In this document: piece by piece, positions 32,110-43,275 of the stretch
How positions within the stretch are numbered: position 1 is the stretch's first letter
How the letters are laid out: each line of letters opens with the position of its first letter
Assembly (NCBI GenBank): GCA_020831895.1
Contig: JAFIFS010000095.1
Span: forward strand, 1 to 64,000
Source of the DNA: Chromatiales bacterium
GTDB lineage: Bacteria; Pseudomonadota; Gammaproteobacteria; Steroidobacterales; GCA-2729495
Length of the DNA: 64,000 nt
Direction of reading: 5' to 3'
Notes under the pieces: model-generated
Databases searched by the model: none
What the model was told of the DNA's origin: nothing
Seen by the model: the letters and a program-made list of their open reading frames with translations, nothing else
Made by a program: the position numbers and the translations under genes

Positions 32110-34677
32110 TCAGAACCGGTAGGTGACGGTTGCCCCGATCTGCCTGCGGTCAGGCAGGGTGATTGCGAAGTCCCGCGGGAAGAACGGGTTGAATCCGCCC
32201 GTGTCGCTGTCGATGGGCGGAGGGGGCGGCGGCAGGCCTTCCACGGAGGCGTCCACATAGCGCAGCACGGATACCGGGGTCTTGTCGTTGAACGCATTGT
32301 TCACGAACAGGGTCACCATCCAGCTGTCACCCTCGAGCCCGGCACGGAAGTTCACCAGGTGCATGGCCCGGATCTTCGCGAAGTTGTGTACCTGGACGAA
32401 GCGCGAGCCCTCGTAAAGGTAATCGCCGCGGAAGAAGAACTGCTTGTCGGCGGATATCGTCGGCAGCCCGGTCCGATAGCTGGCCGAGAACGTGGCCGAA
32501 TGCTTGGGCACCAGCGGCAGCTGGTTGCCGCGCACCGATCCGGAGGCCCGGTAGGCTTCCAGGCAGGCGCCGTCGCAGACACCGTACACTCGCCCGGCTT
32601 CCGGCGCGGGATAGTTGGTGAAGATCAGGTCAGACTGGTCGACACTCAGGAACCGCCTGATCTTGCTGTCCTGCAAGGCGTAGGTGGCCCGCAGGTCCCA
32701 GGTATCCGTCAGCAGGTAGCGCAGCTCGGCCTCGAAACCCTTGACTTCGCTCTTGCCGAGGTTGGTGATGAAGGAGGTGACGAAGCTGCCGCCGCCTTCC
32801 TGGAAGGTGCTCTGGTTCTCGGTCAGCTGCTGGTTCGTCCAGTCGATGTAGTAGGCGGAAAGGTTGAAGAGGCCGCGACCATCGAGGAACGTGGTCTTCA
32901 CGCCAAGCTCGATCGTGTCGGCTTCTTCCTCGTCTATCGTCAGCAGCCCCTGGCCCACCAACTGGTCACGAGCCTCGGGCGTGAGCCTTGCACTGACGAC
33001 CGTGGTGTTGAAGCCGCCTGGCTTGTTGCCACGCGCCCACAGGCCGTAAAGCGTTATCTCCTCGGTGGCCAGCCAGGTCAATGTGAAGCGCGGCAGGAAA
33101 TTGGTGAAGGTTTCCTGCAGCGCGAACTCGTTCTCGCAGCTCACACGCAGCAGGAAGGGCGGCAGGCCGCCGCCGAAGGGCACGCTGGTGCAGTTTTCCG
33201 CGCTGCCCGGGGTTGCGGTTGGCCCTGGCCGGTTGTACACGGAGCGTCCGGACTCCGATATCTTGTCGCGGGCATAGCGGCCCTCGGCGGTGAAGGTCAG
33301 GTCCGGCAGGATGTCGAACTCGACCATCGCGAAGACAGCCTGGTTCTCGACTGAGCCGCGTGAGGGTTGCCGGGTCAGCACCGCCGGAGCGCCTGTGGCC
33401 ACAGTGCCTGAGAGGTCGCCAGTCGAGATCTCGCCGTCCCGATCCTTGAAGTAGTAAAGGCCGGCCAACCAGCGGAAGCGTTCATCGCGGGGCGACAGCA
33501 CGCGCAGCTCCTGACTCCAGTGACGCGTATTCTTCTCGCGGCTCAGCGTCTCGAAAGCGCCGGCTGCACCCCGGATGCCGGAATAGTCGACATCGACCCC
33601 GGTGAACAGCGTGGTCTCGTTGAACGCGCTGATGGAGCTCAGCTGGTAACCGGCCAGGTCCCAGTTGAGCTGCAGGCTGGTGCGGACCGCGTCGCGCTTG
33701 AGGCCGGCATCGAAGCCAGCTTCGCGGAAGCCATCCGTGTTCAGCGCGAGGGGCTGCGCGTTGCCGAGCGTACCGCAGAAGTAGCCCCTCTGGCGCGTCT
33801 CGAAGGTCGGCACCCCGCCAAAAGGCGGGCCACCGGGAAATACGCCGGTCTGCACCGGCAGGAAGCAGTTGTTGCGGTCCGAGCCATGCAGCGAGATCGG
33901 GAAGTGCTCGTCGTCGTTGCGCAGGTAGTTCACGCGCAGGATGGCCTCGAAGTCATCCGTCGGCAGCCAGTACAGCGTGCCGCCGACTGACTGCGTCTCC
34001 TCGCCGCCAACGTCCCTCAGGCCGGTCACACTGTTCCGGTAGAAGCCGTCATGTGTGTAGTAGCGCGCATCGAGCTGGAACAGCAGGCGGTCCTCGATGA
34101 TCGGGCCGCTTATGCGCCCGGACAGCTCGCCTAGTTCATAGCTGCCGAAGGTGCCGCTGACGCTGCCCTCGAAATCGTTCGTGGGCCTGCGCGTGACGAA
34201 GTTCACTGCGCCGGCGAACGTCGCGCGGCCGAACAGCGCTGACTGCGGGCCGCGGATCACCTCGACTCGATCCAGGTTGTCGAGGTCATATCCGGCAATG
34301 GACCCGGAGACAAAGACGCCGTCGATGAAGAAGGAGGCGTTCGGCGAACCGAGGATATTCGACTGGCCGCGGATCACGGGCCGGTCGGCCGTGCGGCCGA
34401 AGGCGGACCGGAACGAGAAGCCGGGCGTCTGCAGCGCCAGGTCCTCGACCGAGCGCAGGCCGGCCTCCTCGATGTCGCGCGCGGTGAAGGCACTGATCGA
34501 GACCGGGACCAGCTGCAGGTTCTCCTCGGCCTTGCGCGCGGTGACCACGATCTCCTCCAGGACGCGCTGCTGGGCAAGCACCGGCGGTGCCAGCAGGACT
34601 GCCAGGGCACTGGCCGTGGCAGTAGCGATCAGGCTGCGGCTGGCGGACGGAACAGACGGGCGGTACAGGTTCAGCAT
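32110..34677 (-). CDS. TonB-dependent outer-membrane receptor
   Basis: 855 aa with a signal peptide (1-35, ending LAQQ). The TonB box is EEIVVTAR (about 41-48). The plug domain (about 50-165) includes PVIRGQ and VEVIRGPQSALFGRATFAGAVNFVTRRP. The barrel ends in the terminal-Phe strand QIGATVTYRF. It belongs to the large IroN/FecA-like group, common in bacteria that degrade aromatic or steroid compounds; the ligand is not predictable. A MarR gene is divergent, and a perfect 16-bp-arm operator lies 46 bases upstream of this start, suggesting induction by a small hydrophobic compound. Confidence 0.93.
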   Translation of the reverse strand: MLNLYRPSVPSASRSLIATATASALAVLLAPPVLAQQRVLEEIVVTARKAEENLQLVPVSISAFTARDIEEAGLRSVEDLALQTPGFSFRSAFGRTADRPVIRGQSNILGSPNASFFIDGVFVSGSIAGYDLDNLDRVEVIRGPQSALFGRATFAGAVNFVTRRPTNDFEGSVSGTFGSYELGELSGRISGPIIEDRLLFQLDARYYTHDGFYRNSVTGLRDVGGEETQSVGGTLYWLPTDDFEAILRVNYLRNDDEHFPISLHGSDRNNCFLPVQTGVFPGGPPFGGVPTFETRQRGYFCGTLGNAQPLALNTDGFREAGFDAGLKRDAVRTSLQLNWDLAGYQLSSISAFNETTLFTGVDVDYSGIRGAAGAFETLSREKNTRHWSQELRVLSPRDERFRWLAGLYYFKDRDGEISTGDLSGTVATGAPAVLTRQPSRGSVENQAVFAMVEFDILPDLTFTAEGRYARDKISESGRSVYNRPGPTATPGSAENCTSVPFGGGLPPFLLRVSCENEFALQETFTNFLPRFTLTWLATEEITLYGLWARGNKPGGFNTTVVSARLTPEARDQLVGQGLLTIDEEEADTIELGVKTTFLDGRGLFNLSAYYIDWTNQQLTENQSTFQEGGGSFVTSFITNLGKSEVKGFEAELRYLLTDTWDLRATYALQDSKIRRFLSVDQSDLIFTNYPAPEAGRVYGVCDGACLEAYRASGSVRGNQLPLVPKHSATFSASYRTGLPTISADKQFFFRGDYLYEGSRFVQVHNFAKIRAMHLVNFRAGLEGDSWMVTLFVNNAFNDKTPVSVLRYVDASVEGLPPPPPPIDSDTGGFNPFFPRDFAITLPDRRQIGATVTYRF

Positions 34678-34723
34678 CTTGCGACTCCCCCTTCAGATCC
34701 CCATGCAGTCAAGCTAGTACGCC

Positions 34724-34758
34724 GTATAGCAGCTTGTCAAGATGACAAGCTGCTATAC
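34724..34758. promoter_or_regulatory. Operator between TonB receptor and MarR genes
   Basis: Two perfect 16-bp arms, GTATAGCAGCTTGTCA and its complement, are separated by AGA. It is the most AT-rich part of the divergent gap. Size and symmetry fit a MarR dimer site controlling both genes. Confidence 0.75.
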
Positions 34759-34841
34759 ACTCGACCGGACGTTCGAGCGACAGTCATGGTGCCTGAACGT
34801 ATGATGGCGCCCGCCGCCGGTTGCGGGACAGGAGCCCTGGA

Positions 34842-35351
34842 TTGAGCAGAGTATTGGCGCAGCGCAGGCCCCGCCCGACGCGGGTCGATGAGCCGTTCGT
34901 CGCGAGCTTCCAGCGCCTCGTGGGCGAGGTGTTCAGGCTCAACGGCGAGCTGCTGCGGACTGCGGAGCAGCTCTGCTGCGACCTCGACATCACCCCGGCG
35001 CGCTGGCAGACGATTGCGGTGATCCGCGAGCAGCCCATGACGGCCGCGCAGATTGGTCGCCAGCTTGGCCTGTCGCGGCAGGCCGTGCAGCAGACATTGC
35101 GCAAGCTGAAGGAGCAAGGTCTGGTCGAGTTGCTGCCCAATCCTGCCCACCAGCGGGCCTGGCTGATAGGCCTGTCTCCCGCCGGGAAGCGGGTGATGGC
35201 TGAACTGTATGCGCGCCAGGCCGAGCTGACGGCGCGCTTTACCGAAGAGCTGAACCTGAACCGTCGCGACGTGGACCGGCTGCGGGACCAGCTGCGCGAA
35301 ATGCGCGAAGCGGCCCAGGCGCTGGACCCTGACCTCGTGACTGGCGAGTAA
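34842..35351 (+). CDS. MarR family transcriptional regulator
   Basis: 169 aa from TTG 34842, chosen because AGGAG precedes it by seven bases; another in-frame TTG at 34821 has no such site. The winged helix is at about 50-115: LDITPARWQTIAVIREQPMTAAQIGRQLGLSRQAVQQTLRKLKEQGLVEL, with wing HQRAWLIGLSPAGKRV. Flanking helices for dimerisation are present. It probably represses itself and the TonB receptor through the 34724-34758 operator. The effector is unknown; the neighbouring oxygenase-type genes suggest an aromatic or related compound. Confidence 0.88.
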   Translation: MSRVLAQRRPRPTRVDEPFVASFQRLVGEVFRLNGELLRTAEQLCCDLDITPARWQTIAVIREQPMTAAQIGRQLGLSRQAVQQTLRKLKEQGLVELLPNPAHQRAWLIGLSPAGKRVMAELYARQAELTARFTEELNLNRRDVDRLRDQLREMREAAQALDPDLVTGE

Positions 35352-35356
35352 GCTGG

Positions 35357-35665
35357 ATGCCCGCCTACATGATCGTCGTGGCCGAGATCACGGACCGGGA
35401 CCGCTTCATCAATGACTATGCGCCGGCTGCAGCGCAGCTGGTGCAGCAGTTTGGCGGGCGCTATGTGTTGCGGGCACCTGGCGCCGAGGTGCTGGAAGGC
35501 GGCTTCGGGCCGAACCGGTCGGTGGCCGTGTCTCAGTGGCCTGACAAGGCAGCGGCCCGGCGTTTCTGGGAGTCCCCGGAGTACCAGGCGGTCAGGCGCC
35601 TGCGGGAAGCTGCCTGCAATGCCGAGGTGCTGCTGGTCGAGGCGCCGGCCGAGTCAATCGCCTGA
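35357..35665 (+). CDS. DUF1330 family protein
   Basis: 102 aa forming a ferredoxin-like alpha+beta barrel, as in the dimeric DUF1330/ABM-like superfamily: PAYMIVVAEITDRDRFINDYAPAAAQLVQQFGGRYVLRAPGAEVLEG, then SVAVSQWPDKAAARRFWESPEYQAVRRLREAACNAEVLLVE. It starts 6 bases after the MarR stop and is therefore co-transcribed. Its activity is not established for the family. The tail overlaps the convergent MerR-like gene by 12 bases. Confidence 0.85.
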   Translation: MPAYMIVVAEITDRDRFINDYAPAAAQLVQQFGGRYVLRAPGAEVLEGGFGPNRSVAVSQWPDKAAARRFWESPEYQAVRRLREAACNAEVLLVEAPAESIA

Positions 35666-36358
35666 AGTGGAGCCCTCCCGGCTGCGCAGGGCCTGGCGCA
35701 GCAGCCTCGCGGCGGCTTCGGCCAGCGCTGCGCTGTCGGGGCCCAGGCCCCTCACCGTCAGGTAGACCCGGGCAGTGACGGGCAGCTGTGTCCACTGCTC
35801 CGCTGCACCGGGGCCTGCCTTCTGGCGGCCCAGGGTGGCTGCAAGCTCGAGCTGACGCAGAAGCTCTCCCAGTTCCGACAGCCCTTCAGGCAAAGCCTGC
35901 GGCTCGGGCCTGGCGGCTGCCGGAGCCGCCGGGCTTGCCCGTCGTATGCCTGCGTCCGCGAGGCCGTAGCGACGCCCGTCGCCGCCCGTCGGTCGATCCC
36001 GGCCTGGGTCGGCGGTGCGCCCGTTTGCCGCGGCGCTGGCCAGCAGGTCCGCAATCTCCGCTGCCGGCAGGCCCTGCTGCAGGAGTCGCTGAACGCCTTG
36101 ATCGCCCAGCCGGGCAAGAAGCTGACCGATAGCTGCGAGCGAGACCGTTGGCAGCAGGCCGCGGTCCTGCAGGTCACGGATTCCCGTGATCAGTCGCAGT
36201 CTTCGCAGAAAGGTCGCGGGATATCGTGTCCGTGGGCCGCGACGGCCGATGCGCGGCAGCAGGCCCTGCTGGATGTAATAAGCAATGTTGCGCCGGCTTA
36301 CCCCCGTGGCCTCGGTGAGTTCGTCCGCGCTGTAGGAGACGGCGGATTCTGCGAGCAT
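35654..36358 (-). CDS. MerR-like transcriptional regulator
   Basis: 234 aa. The N-terminal MerR helix-turn-helix is at 8-75 (YSADELTEATGVSRRNIAYYIQQGLLPRIGRRGPRTRYPATFLRRLRLITGIRDLQDRGL). A long Ala/Pro-rich linker (about 110-150) leads to a C-terminal domain (about 155-225, LSELGELLRQLELAATLGRQ...WTQLPVTARVYLTVRGLGPDSAALAEAAARLL) that I do not recognise. No cysteines are placed for metal binding. An imperfect dyad (36381-36400) just upstream could be its own operator. It is divergent from the Rieske oxygenase gene. Confidence 0.75.
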   Translation of the reverse strand: MLAESAVSYSADELTEATGVSRRNIAYYIQQGLLPRIGRRGPRTRYPATFLRRLRLITGIRDLQDRGLLPTVSLAAIGQLLARLGDQGVQRLLQQGLPAAEIADLLASAAANGRTADPGRDRPTGGDGRRYGLADAGIRRASPAAPAAARPEPQALPEGLSELGELLRQLELAATLGRQKAGPGAAEQWTQLPVTARVYLTVRGLGPDSAALAEAAARLLRQALRSREGSTSGD

Positions 36359-36752
36359 GATCCTTGGATGTCAGCTGCTAAACAGTGAATATACACAGTT
36401 GACCAGATGCAAGTCACCTGCCCCAGTCGGTGACGGAGCCGTCACCCAGGCAATCCGAATGATGCCCGGTAGCGAAACTTCCCCGGGCCCCGGAAAAGTA
36501 AGCGGGGCTTGCCCGATGCCCCTTGCATCGTCACGCATGGAGCCTGATTAGGCAGAATTGCGTATGGTGCTTGGCTTGGTCGGCTCCTAGCCTGAGCAGT
36601 CCCGGCCCGCGGGGCACCGTGGAACGCGTCCAGCGGGCTCTCGGTGCGTGCGCCCTGGCTGTCCGCCGATCGGGTATCCTTCGGGCCCGCAAATCCGAAT
36701 CGAAACGGCACCACGTGCATCCCCGCGAGCGGGGTTTCAGGAGAGAGGCAAC
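36359..36752. other. Long intergenic region between MerR-like and Rieske genes
   Basis: No gene is seen in these 394 bases. They hold the AT-rich dyad at 36381-36400, an 8-bp-arm inverted repeat GGTGACGG/CCGTCACC (36429-36446), and a hairpin CCCCGC/GCGGGG (36721-36734) that ends 4 bases before the AGGAGAG ribosome site of the Rieske gene. This looks like a regulated divergent promoter region. Confidence 0.5.
36381..36400. promoter_or_regulatory. Imperfect dyad upstream of the MerR-like gene
   Basis: AACAGTG-AATATA-CACAGTT, one mismatch between 7-bp arms, 22 bases from the start codon. It overlaps a TATATT -10-like box on the minus strand, as expected for an autoregulatory site. Confidence 0.45.
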
Positions 36753-37892
36753 ATGTTCATCAATTTCTGGTATCCGGTTGGGCGCAGCGAGGACATCACG
36801 CACGAGAAGCCCTACCACGCGAAGATCCTCCGGCTGCCCTTCGTCGCTTTTCGTGACCAGAACGGCAAGGCCCATGTGCTGTCCGACACCTGCATCCACC
36901 GCGGCGGCTCGCTGAGCGCGGGCAAGATCAAGGGCGACTGCATCGCCTGTCCTTACCACGGCTGGGAGTTCGACGGTGAGGGCAAGTGCGCCAAGCTGCC
37001 TTCTCTTTCCGGCACCAAGCCGCCGCCCCGAGCGAAGGTCGACAGTTATCCCGTCCAGGAAAAGTACGGCATCGTCTTTGCCTTTCTGGGCGACCTCCCC
37101 GAGGAAGAGCGTCCCCCGCTGTACAACATCGAGGAGTACGGCACTCCCGAGTGGAAGGCCCAGCTCTACGAGCTGCACCTGAAGGCCTACTACGAGCGCT
37201 CGATGGAAAACGGCATGGACCCGATCCACAATGAGTTCGTGCACCCGATGCAGGGCGCACCAATGCTCTCGCCCGAGCTTCAGCGCGAGCCGGTGCCTAT
37301 GACCGACATACCGTACGGCAGCAAGTTCTACCTCGCCTTCGGCGGCAAGAAGGACTACAACACGGACCTGTCAAAGGACAAGGAAGGTGACCGTCTCGGG
37401 GCCGCCGGCTCCTGGCACCAGGGCCCGAACCAGCTGGTGACCTGGATCGACATCACGAAGACCAACTCTTTCCACCAGTATCTGTTCGAGGCGCCGGTGG
37501 ACGAGAACAACACCCGTATCTTCTTCGTCAACATGCGCAACTGGATGCTCGAAGACAAGTTCGACCAGCGTATCGAACAAGTGACGCTGCAGATCGTGCA
37601 CGAGGACATCGATGTTCTCGAGCGCCTGAACCCGGTGCGCACCCCCGAGAACAACTCCAAGGAGCTGCTTGTACCCGGCGACTACGCGGTGGTGCGCTAC
37701 CGCGAGTGGCTCGAGGAGTGGGAGGCCAAGGGCTGGCGCATCGACATGAAGACGCTTCGCGAGAAGGACGGAGACGTCGCCTACGCTATCCCGTCCCCCG
37801 CGCGCCGCGAGTCGGGCAACTGGGTGCTGGATACGGTCCCGCTGCTGCCAGCTAAGGAAAAAGCCGCCTCGCGGACGAAGAAGGCCAGCTGA
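36753..37892 (+). CDS. Rieske non-haem iron oxygenase, alpha-subunit type
   Basis: 379 aa, beginning MFINFWYPVG behind AGGAGAG. The Rieske centre is CIHRGGSL ... CIACPYHGW (C-x-H and C-x2-H, about residues 47-69). The mononuclear iron facial triad begins at MDPIHNEFVH (about 157-166). The size and single-chain layout fit the VanA/dicamba or cholesterol/steroid-oxygenase-like group, which needs a separate reductase; none lies in this window. The Lys-rich end (AKEKAASRTKKAS) is unusual. The neighbours DUF1838 and LLM oxidoreductase suggest a catabolic gene group. The substrate is inferred only as some aromatic, terpenoid or steroid compound. Confidence 0.88.
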   Translation: MFINFWYPVGRSEDITHEKPYHAKILRLPFVAFRDQNGKAHVLSDTCIHRGGSLSAGKIKGDCIACPYHGWEFDGEGKCAKLPSLSGTKPPPRAKVDSYPVQEKYGIVFAFLGDLPEEERPPLYNIEEYGTPEWKAQLYELHLKAYYERSMENGMDPIHNEFVHPMQGAPMLSPELQREPVPMTDIPYGSKFYLAFGGKKDYNTDLSKDKEGDRLGAAGSWHQGPNQLVTWIDITKTNSFHQYLFEAPVDENNTRIFFVNMRNWMLEDKFDQRIEQVTLQIVHEDIDVLERLNPVRTPENNSKELLVPGDYAVVRYREWLEEWEAKGWRIDMKTLREKDGDVAYAIPSPARRESGNWVLDTVPLLPAKEKAASRTKKAS

Positions 37893-37971
37893 CGCCCTGC
37901 CTCGCATTTGGCGCTGTCCGGCGTGTCCGGGATACCGGCACCGGACGGCGCCTACTGGCGGCGCCAGAAGA

Positions 37972-39051
37972 TCAGGCCCTGACAGCTCCCTTCCCGGTCG
38001 GAACCTTGAACGACGACTGCGTCCACTCAAAGTCCGGGTTCTCCGGCGCCACGTCCTGGGCGTAGGCCTTCCAGGTGTCGACGCGGGAGTTGTCCTCATT
38101 CCAGTGGTCCGGCACCGTCAGGGATTCCGGCGCGTGCTTCTCGACGTAGGCCAGCACCTTGGGCGGCACGTCGCCATAGCCGGGCAGCCCCTTGTGGCTG
38201 AACATGCGGCCGAACAGCACCGCATCCGCATAAGGCGTACCCCCCATTTCCATGAAGGGCCAGCACGGCGATACCCGCGTGAACCCGGCCTGGAAGCGCA
38301 GGCTCGGTAGACTGCGGTCCTCAAGCTCGTTACGGCTGAAGCTGAACGTGAAATGCTCGGAAGGCGTGATCCGTCGACCTGTCGAGGAGCGCGGCCAGCC
38401 CTCAGGCGAGACCGGGTTCGTGTACTCGTGCGTGTAGTCCCAGGACAGGAGCATGTCGTCACCGTAGGCCTGGAACGGCAGGATGAACGGGTAGCCCCCG
38501 CTCGCGTCGGGGAACACCGTGCCCTCGTTCATCAGCGTGGGGCTGTCGCCCTCGACGCCAAAGAAGAAGCGCGGGATTTCCTTGCGCACCTTGCCGACCA
38601 GCACATCGTTATAGAAATGGTAGACAGGCACTGTTCGGTCGGTGAACGGGTTGTGCCAGGTTTCGAGAATGTCGCCGGTACGCAGGTCCGTGAAGTAGCC
38701 AGTTTCCCGCGACTTGAGCCAGAGGTCACCGTTCTCGTCGATCTTCGCGTGCATCGCGCCGGTTCCCGTGTACCCGAACACCGGCACCATGCGCCGGTCA
38801 CCGATGCGCACGTACATCAGGCCATGGAACGCACCGATCACGGGGTCATCGTACCCGGCCCAGATCTTGCCGAAAGCATAGAGGTTGTCGACAGGGTCGG
38901 CGTAGTCGAGGCTCCGGCCGCGCACTGGAGTGCCCGCCGCCATCGCCTGGCCCCGCCCGAGGCCCAGCACCGCGCCCAGCCCCAGTCCCAGCGAGGCCTT
39001 GAGTGTGCTGCGCCGATCCCAGGCCAGGTCGTTGACGAGACTGGAGGACAT
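37972..39051 (-). CDS. Tat-exported DUF1838 family protein
   Basis: 359 aa. The N-terminus has a twin-arginine signal (DRRSTLKASLGLGLGAVLGLGRG, residues 12-34) and cleavage near MAAG. The rest is a single DUF1838 domain: YADPVDNLYAFGKIWAGYDDPVIGAFHGLMYVRIGDRRMVPVFGYTG and later TPYADAVLFGRMFSHKGLPGYGDVPPKVLAYVEKHAPE. The function is not established; genes of this family are frequent next to oxygenase and TonB receptor genes in lipid- or aromatic-degrading bacteria. Tat export implies folding, possibly with a cofactor, before secretion. It is convergent with the Rieske gene and divergent from the LLM gene. Confidence 0.85.
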   Translation of the reverse strand: MSSSLVNDLAWDRRSTLKASLGLGLGAVLGLGRGQAMAAGTPVRGRSLDYADPVDNLYAFGKIWAGYDDPVIGAFHGLMYVRIGDRRMVPVFGYTGTGAMHAKIDENGDLWLKSRETGYFTDLRTGDILETWHNPFTDRTVPVYHFYNDVLVGKVRKEIPRFFFGVEGDSPTLMNEGTVFPDASGGYPFILPFQAYGDDMLLSWDYTHEYTNPVSPEGWPRSSTGRRITPSEHFTFSFSRNELEDRSLPSLRFQAGFTRVSPCWPFMEMGGTPYADAVLFGRMFSHKGLPGYGDVPPKVLAYVEKHAPESLTVPDHWNEDNSRVDTWKAYAQDVAPENPDFEWTQSSFKVPTGKGAVRA

Positions 39052-39209
39052 GGCTCGGCTCCTGCAGGGTACCGCGCTTCAGTTTACGCCTTTGCCGCCG
39101 CAACGCCAGTTCCATGCCGGCCCGTGGACGGTGCGCCGATGCCTGCGGCATGCATCGGCAAGCGGCGCTAGTCTTGCTGCCTGATCTGGCAGCATTGGCG
39201 GAGTGCGTG

Positions 39210-40250
39210 ATGGAACTTGAACTGATCCTGGAGCCTGATCTCACGCCCAGGCAGGTGGCCGAGCTCGCCGTAGCGGCCGAGCGTCATGGTTTCCGCAGCC
39301 TCTGGCACTCCAACTACCACCAGAACCGCGATGCCTTCCTCGCGCTGGTGCCGGCAGCGCTGGCAACCAGCCGGATACGGCTGGGCGTGCTCGCCCTCTG
39401 CCCCTGGGAGATGCATCCACTGAAGATCGGCAATGCGCTGCAGACGCTGAACGAGCTCAGCAACGGCCGTGCCCAGGTCGCGATCGGCGGCGGCGGTTCT
39501 GTGCTGGGCGCGATCGGCATGAAGCTGGACCCAAGGGCCAACCGCATGGTCCGGGCAGTCCGCGAGGCGGTGGAGATCGTCCGCGCGATAGCGTCCGGCA
39601 AGTTCCACCATGGTTACGAGGGGGAGGTCTTCCGGGTGAGCCGTCCGTTCCGGCATGACTGGATGACGCAGCCCCCGCCCCTGGTGCTCACTTGCTCGAC
39701 AGCCCGCCAGATGCTGCGCATGGCCGGCCGGGTCGCCGACGGGACGCAGATGAGTGACGTGACTCCGGAGAAGATCACGCATCACATGGAGTGGCTGCGC
39801 GAGGGACTCGCCGAGCGCGAAGAACCGGCCGCTGATTTCCGCGTCGGCAACTTCTGGGCCTGGCACGTCAAGCCTGACCGTGAACGGTCCCTTTACGAGG
39901 CCCGCCGGGAGCTCGTGTTCCGCGGTGAGCTCATGCCGCCCCACTACGACATGGAGCCTTATGTCACGGCCGAGGAGAGGCAGCTGGTCATCGACAACCG
40001 CCAGAACTTCGTCAAGGCCTTCTGGACTCGCTCGGGCATCGTCGAGGACGTACCCGAGTCGATCGTCAGCCGGCTGGTCGCGGCCTGCTCCTCGGCCGGC
40101 GATCTGTCCGACATCGAGCGCGAGATCGAGCGCCTGCGTGTGTTCGAGGACGCGGGCCTGACTGAGCTCGCGATAAGACTGTTCGACGACCCCATGGAGA
40201 GCATCGGTCTGCTTGCCGAGCACGTGATGCCCAGCTTCCAGCGGGCCTGA
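39210..40250 (+). CDS. LLM class flavin-dependent oxidoreductase
   Basis: 346 aa from ATG 39210 (GGAG upstream; upstream in-frame codons are not family-like). The luciferase-like TIM barrel is shown by LTPRQVAELAVAAERHGFRSLWHSNYHQNRDAFLALVPAALATSRIRLGVLALCPWEMHPLKIGNALQTLNELSNGRAQVAIGGGGS and later LTCSTARQMLRMAGRVADGTQMSDV. These enzymes use F420H2 or FMNH2. A 16-residue insertion-free N-terminus and the sequence GGGGSVLG place it with F420-dependent-like members, but the cofactor is uncertain. It lies beside the Rieske and DUF1838 genes, so a step in the same pathway is plausible. Confidence 0.85.
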   Translation: MELELILEPDLTPRQVAELAVAAERHGFRSLWHSNYHQNRDAFLALVPAALATSRIRLGVLALCPWEMHPLKIGNALQTLNELSNGRAQVAIGGGGSVLGAIGMKLDPRANRMVRAVREAVEIVRAIASGKFHHGYEGEVFRVSRPFRHDWMTQPPPLVLTCSTARQMLRMAGRVADGTQMSDVTPEKITHHMEWLREGLAEREEPAADFRVGNFWAWHVKPDRERSLYEARRELVFRGELMPPHYDMEPYVTAEERQLVIDNRQNFVKAFWTRSGIVEDVPESIVSRLVAACSSAGDLSDIEREIERLRVFEDAGLTELAIRLFDDPMESIGLLAEHVMPSFQRA

Positions 40251-40298
40251 GCGGGCAGCGTATAATCGGGATGCCACCCGCCGCTCGAGAGCCTGATC

Positions 40299-40889
40299 AT
40301 GAGACATTTCATCCTTTTCGCCCTGCTGGGCCTCGCTGTCCCCGCGCTGTCTGCCGACCCGATGCGCGAGGCGCTGGAGCAGCTGCAGCTGCTGGGTCAG
40401 CCGGGTGCAGGGCCGGTCGAGCTGCCCGAGGTGATCGAGCTCAACGAGCGCGACGTGACCTCCTTCATTGCCGCGGCGCGCGAGCTCGAGGCGCTCGACC
40501 TGCCGATTGACGATGGCGATGGCGACATCCCCGACATGGCCGATATGCTCGAGGCGAATCCTGAGGCGCAGCGCATCATCAGCCGCCACGGTTTCACTAT
40601 CGAGCGCATGTCCGCGGTGAGCTACAGCTTGGCGATGGCGGTCGCCGCGGTGCAGATGGAGGAGGACGGCGAGGAGCTTGCACGGGCGCGCGCCGAGGCC
40701 GAAGCTGCACTTGCCGAGATGCGGGCGAGCATGCCTCCGGAGGCCTTCGCGATGTTCGAGCGCCAGATGGGCTCCATGGGGGGCGTGCTCGACCAGCTTA
40801 CTGACCAGCCCGCAGGCAACAAGGCCCTGGCGCGGCGCTACATGGATGAACTCGAACAGCTGTTCGAGTTCGATGACGAGGACTACTGA
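40299..40889 (+). CDS. Hypothetical exported acidic protein
   Basis: 196 aa with a signal peptide (1-18, PALSADP). The mature protein is very acidic and mostly helical, with a coiled-coil-prone stretch (MEEDGEELARARAEAEAALAEMRASM, about 127-152) and an acidic end (LEQLFEFDDEDY). No family recognised. It stands 48 bases after the LLM gene and 59 bases before the YgiQ gene, possibly co-transcribed. Confidence 0.65.
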   Translation: MRHFILFALLGLAVPALSADPMREALEQLQLLGQPGAGPVELPEVIELNERDVTSFIAAARELEALDLPIDDGDGDIPDMADMLEANPEAQRIISRHGFTIERMSAVSYSLAMAVAAVQMEEDGEELARARAEAEAALAEMRASMPPEAFAMFERQMGSMGGVLDQLTDQPAGNKALARRYMDELEQLFEFDDEDY

Positions 40890-40948
40890 CCAGCGCCTGT
40901 GCGGCACCCGCTTGGACCGCGGGTGCCTTCGGGTGAGAGAATGCCGTG

Positions 40949-43249
<2,301 letters not shown>

Positions 43250-43275
43250 GTCGACCCTCCCGCGGGAGGCGGACG

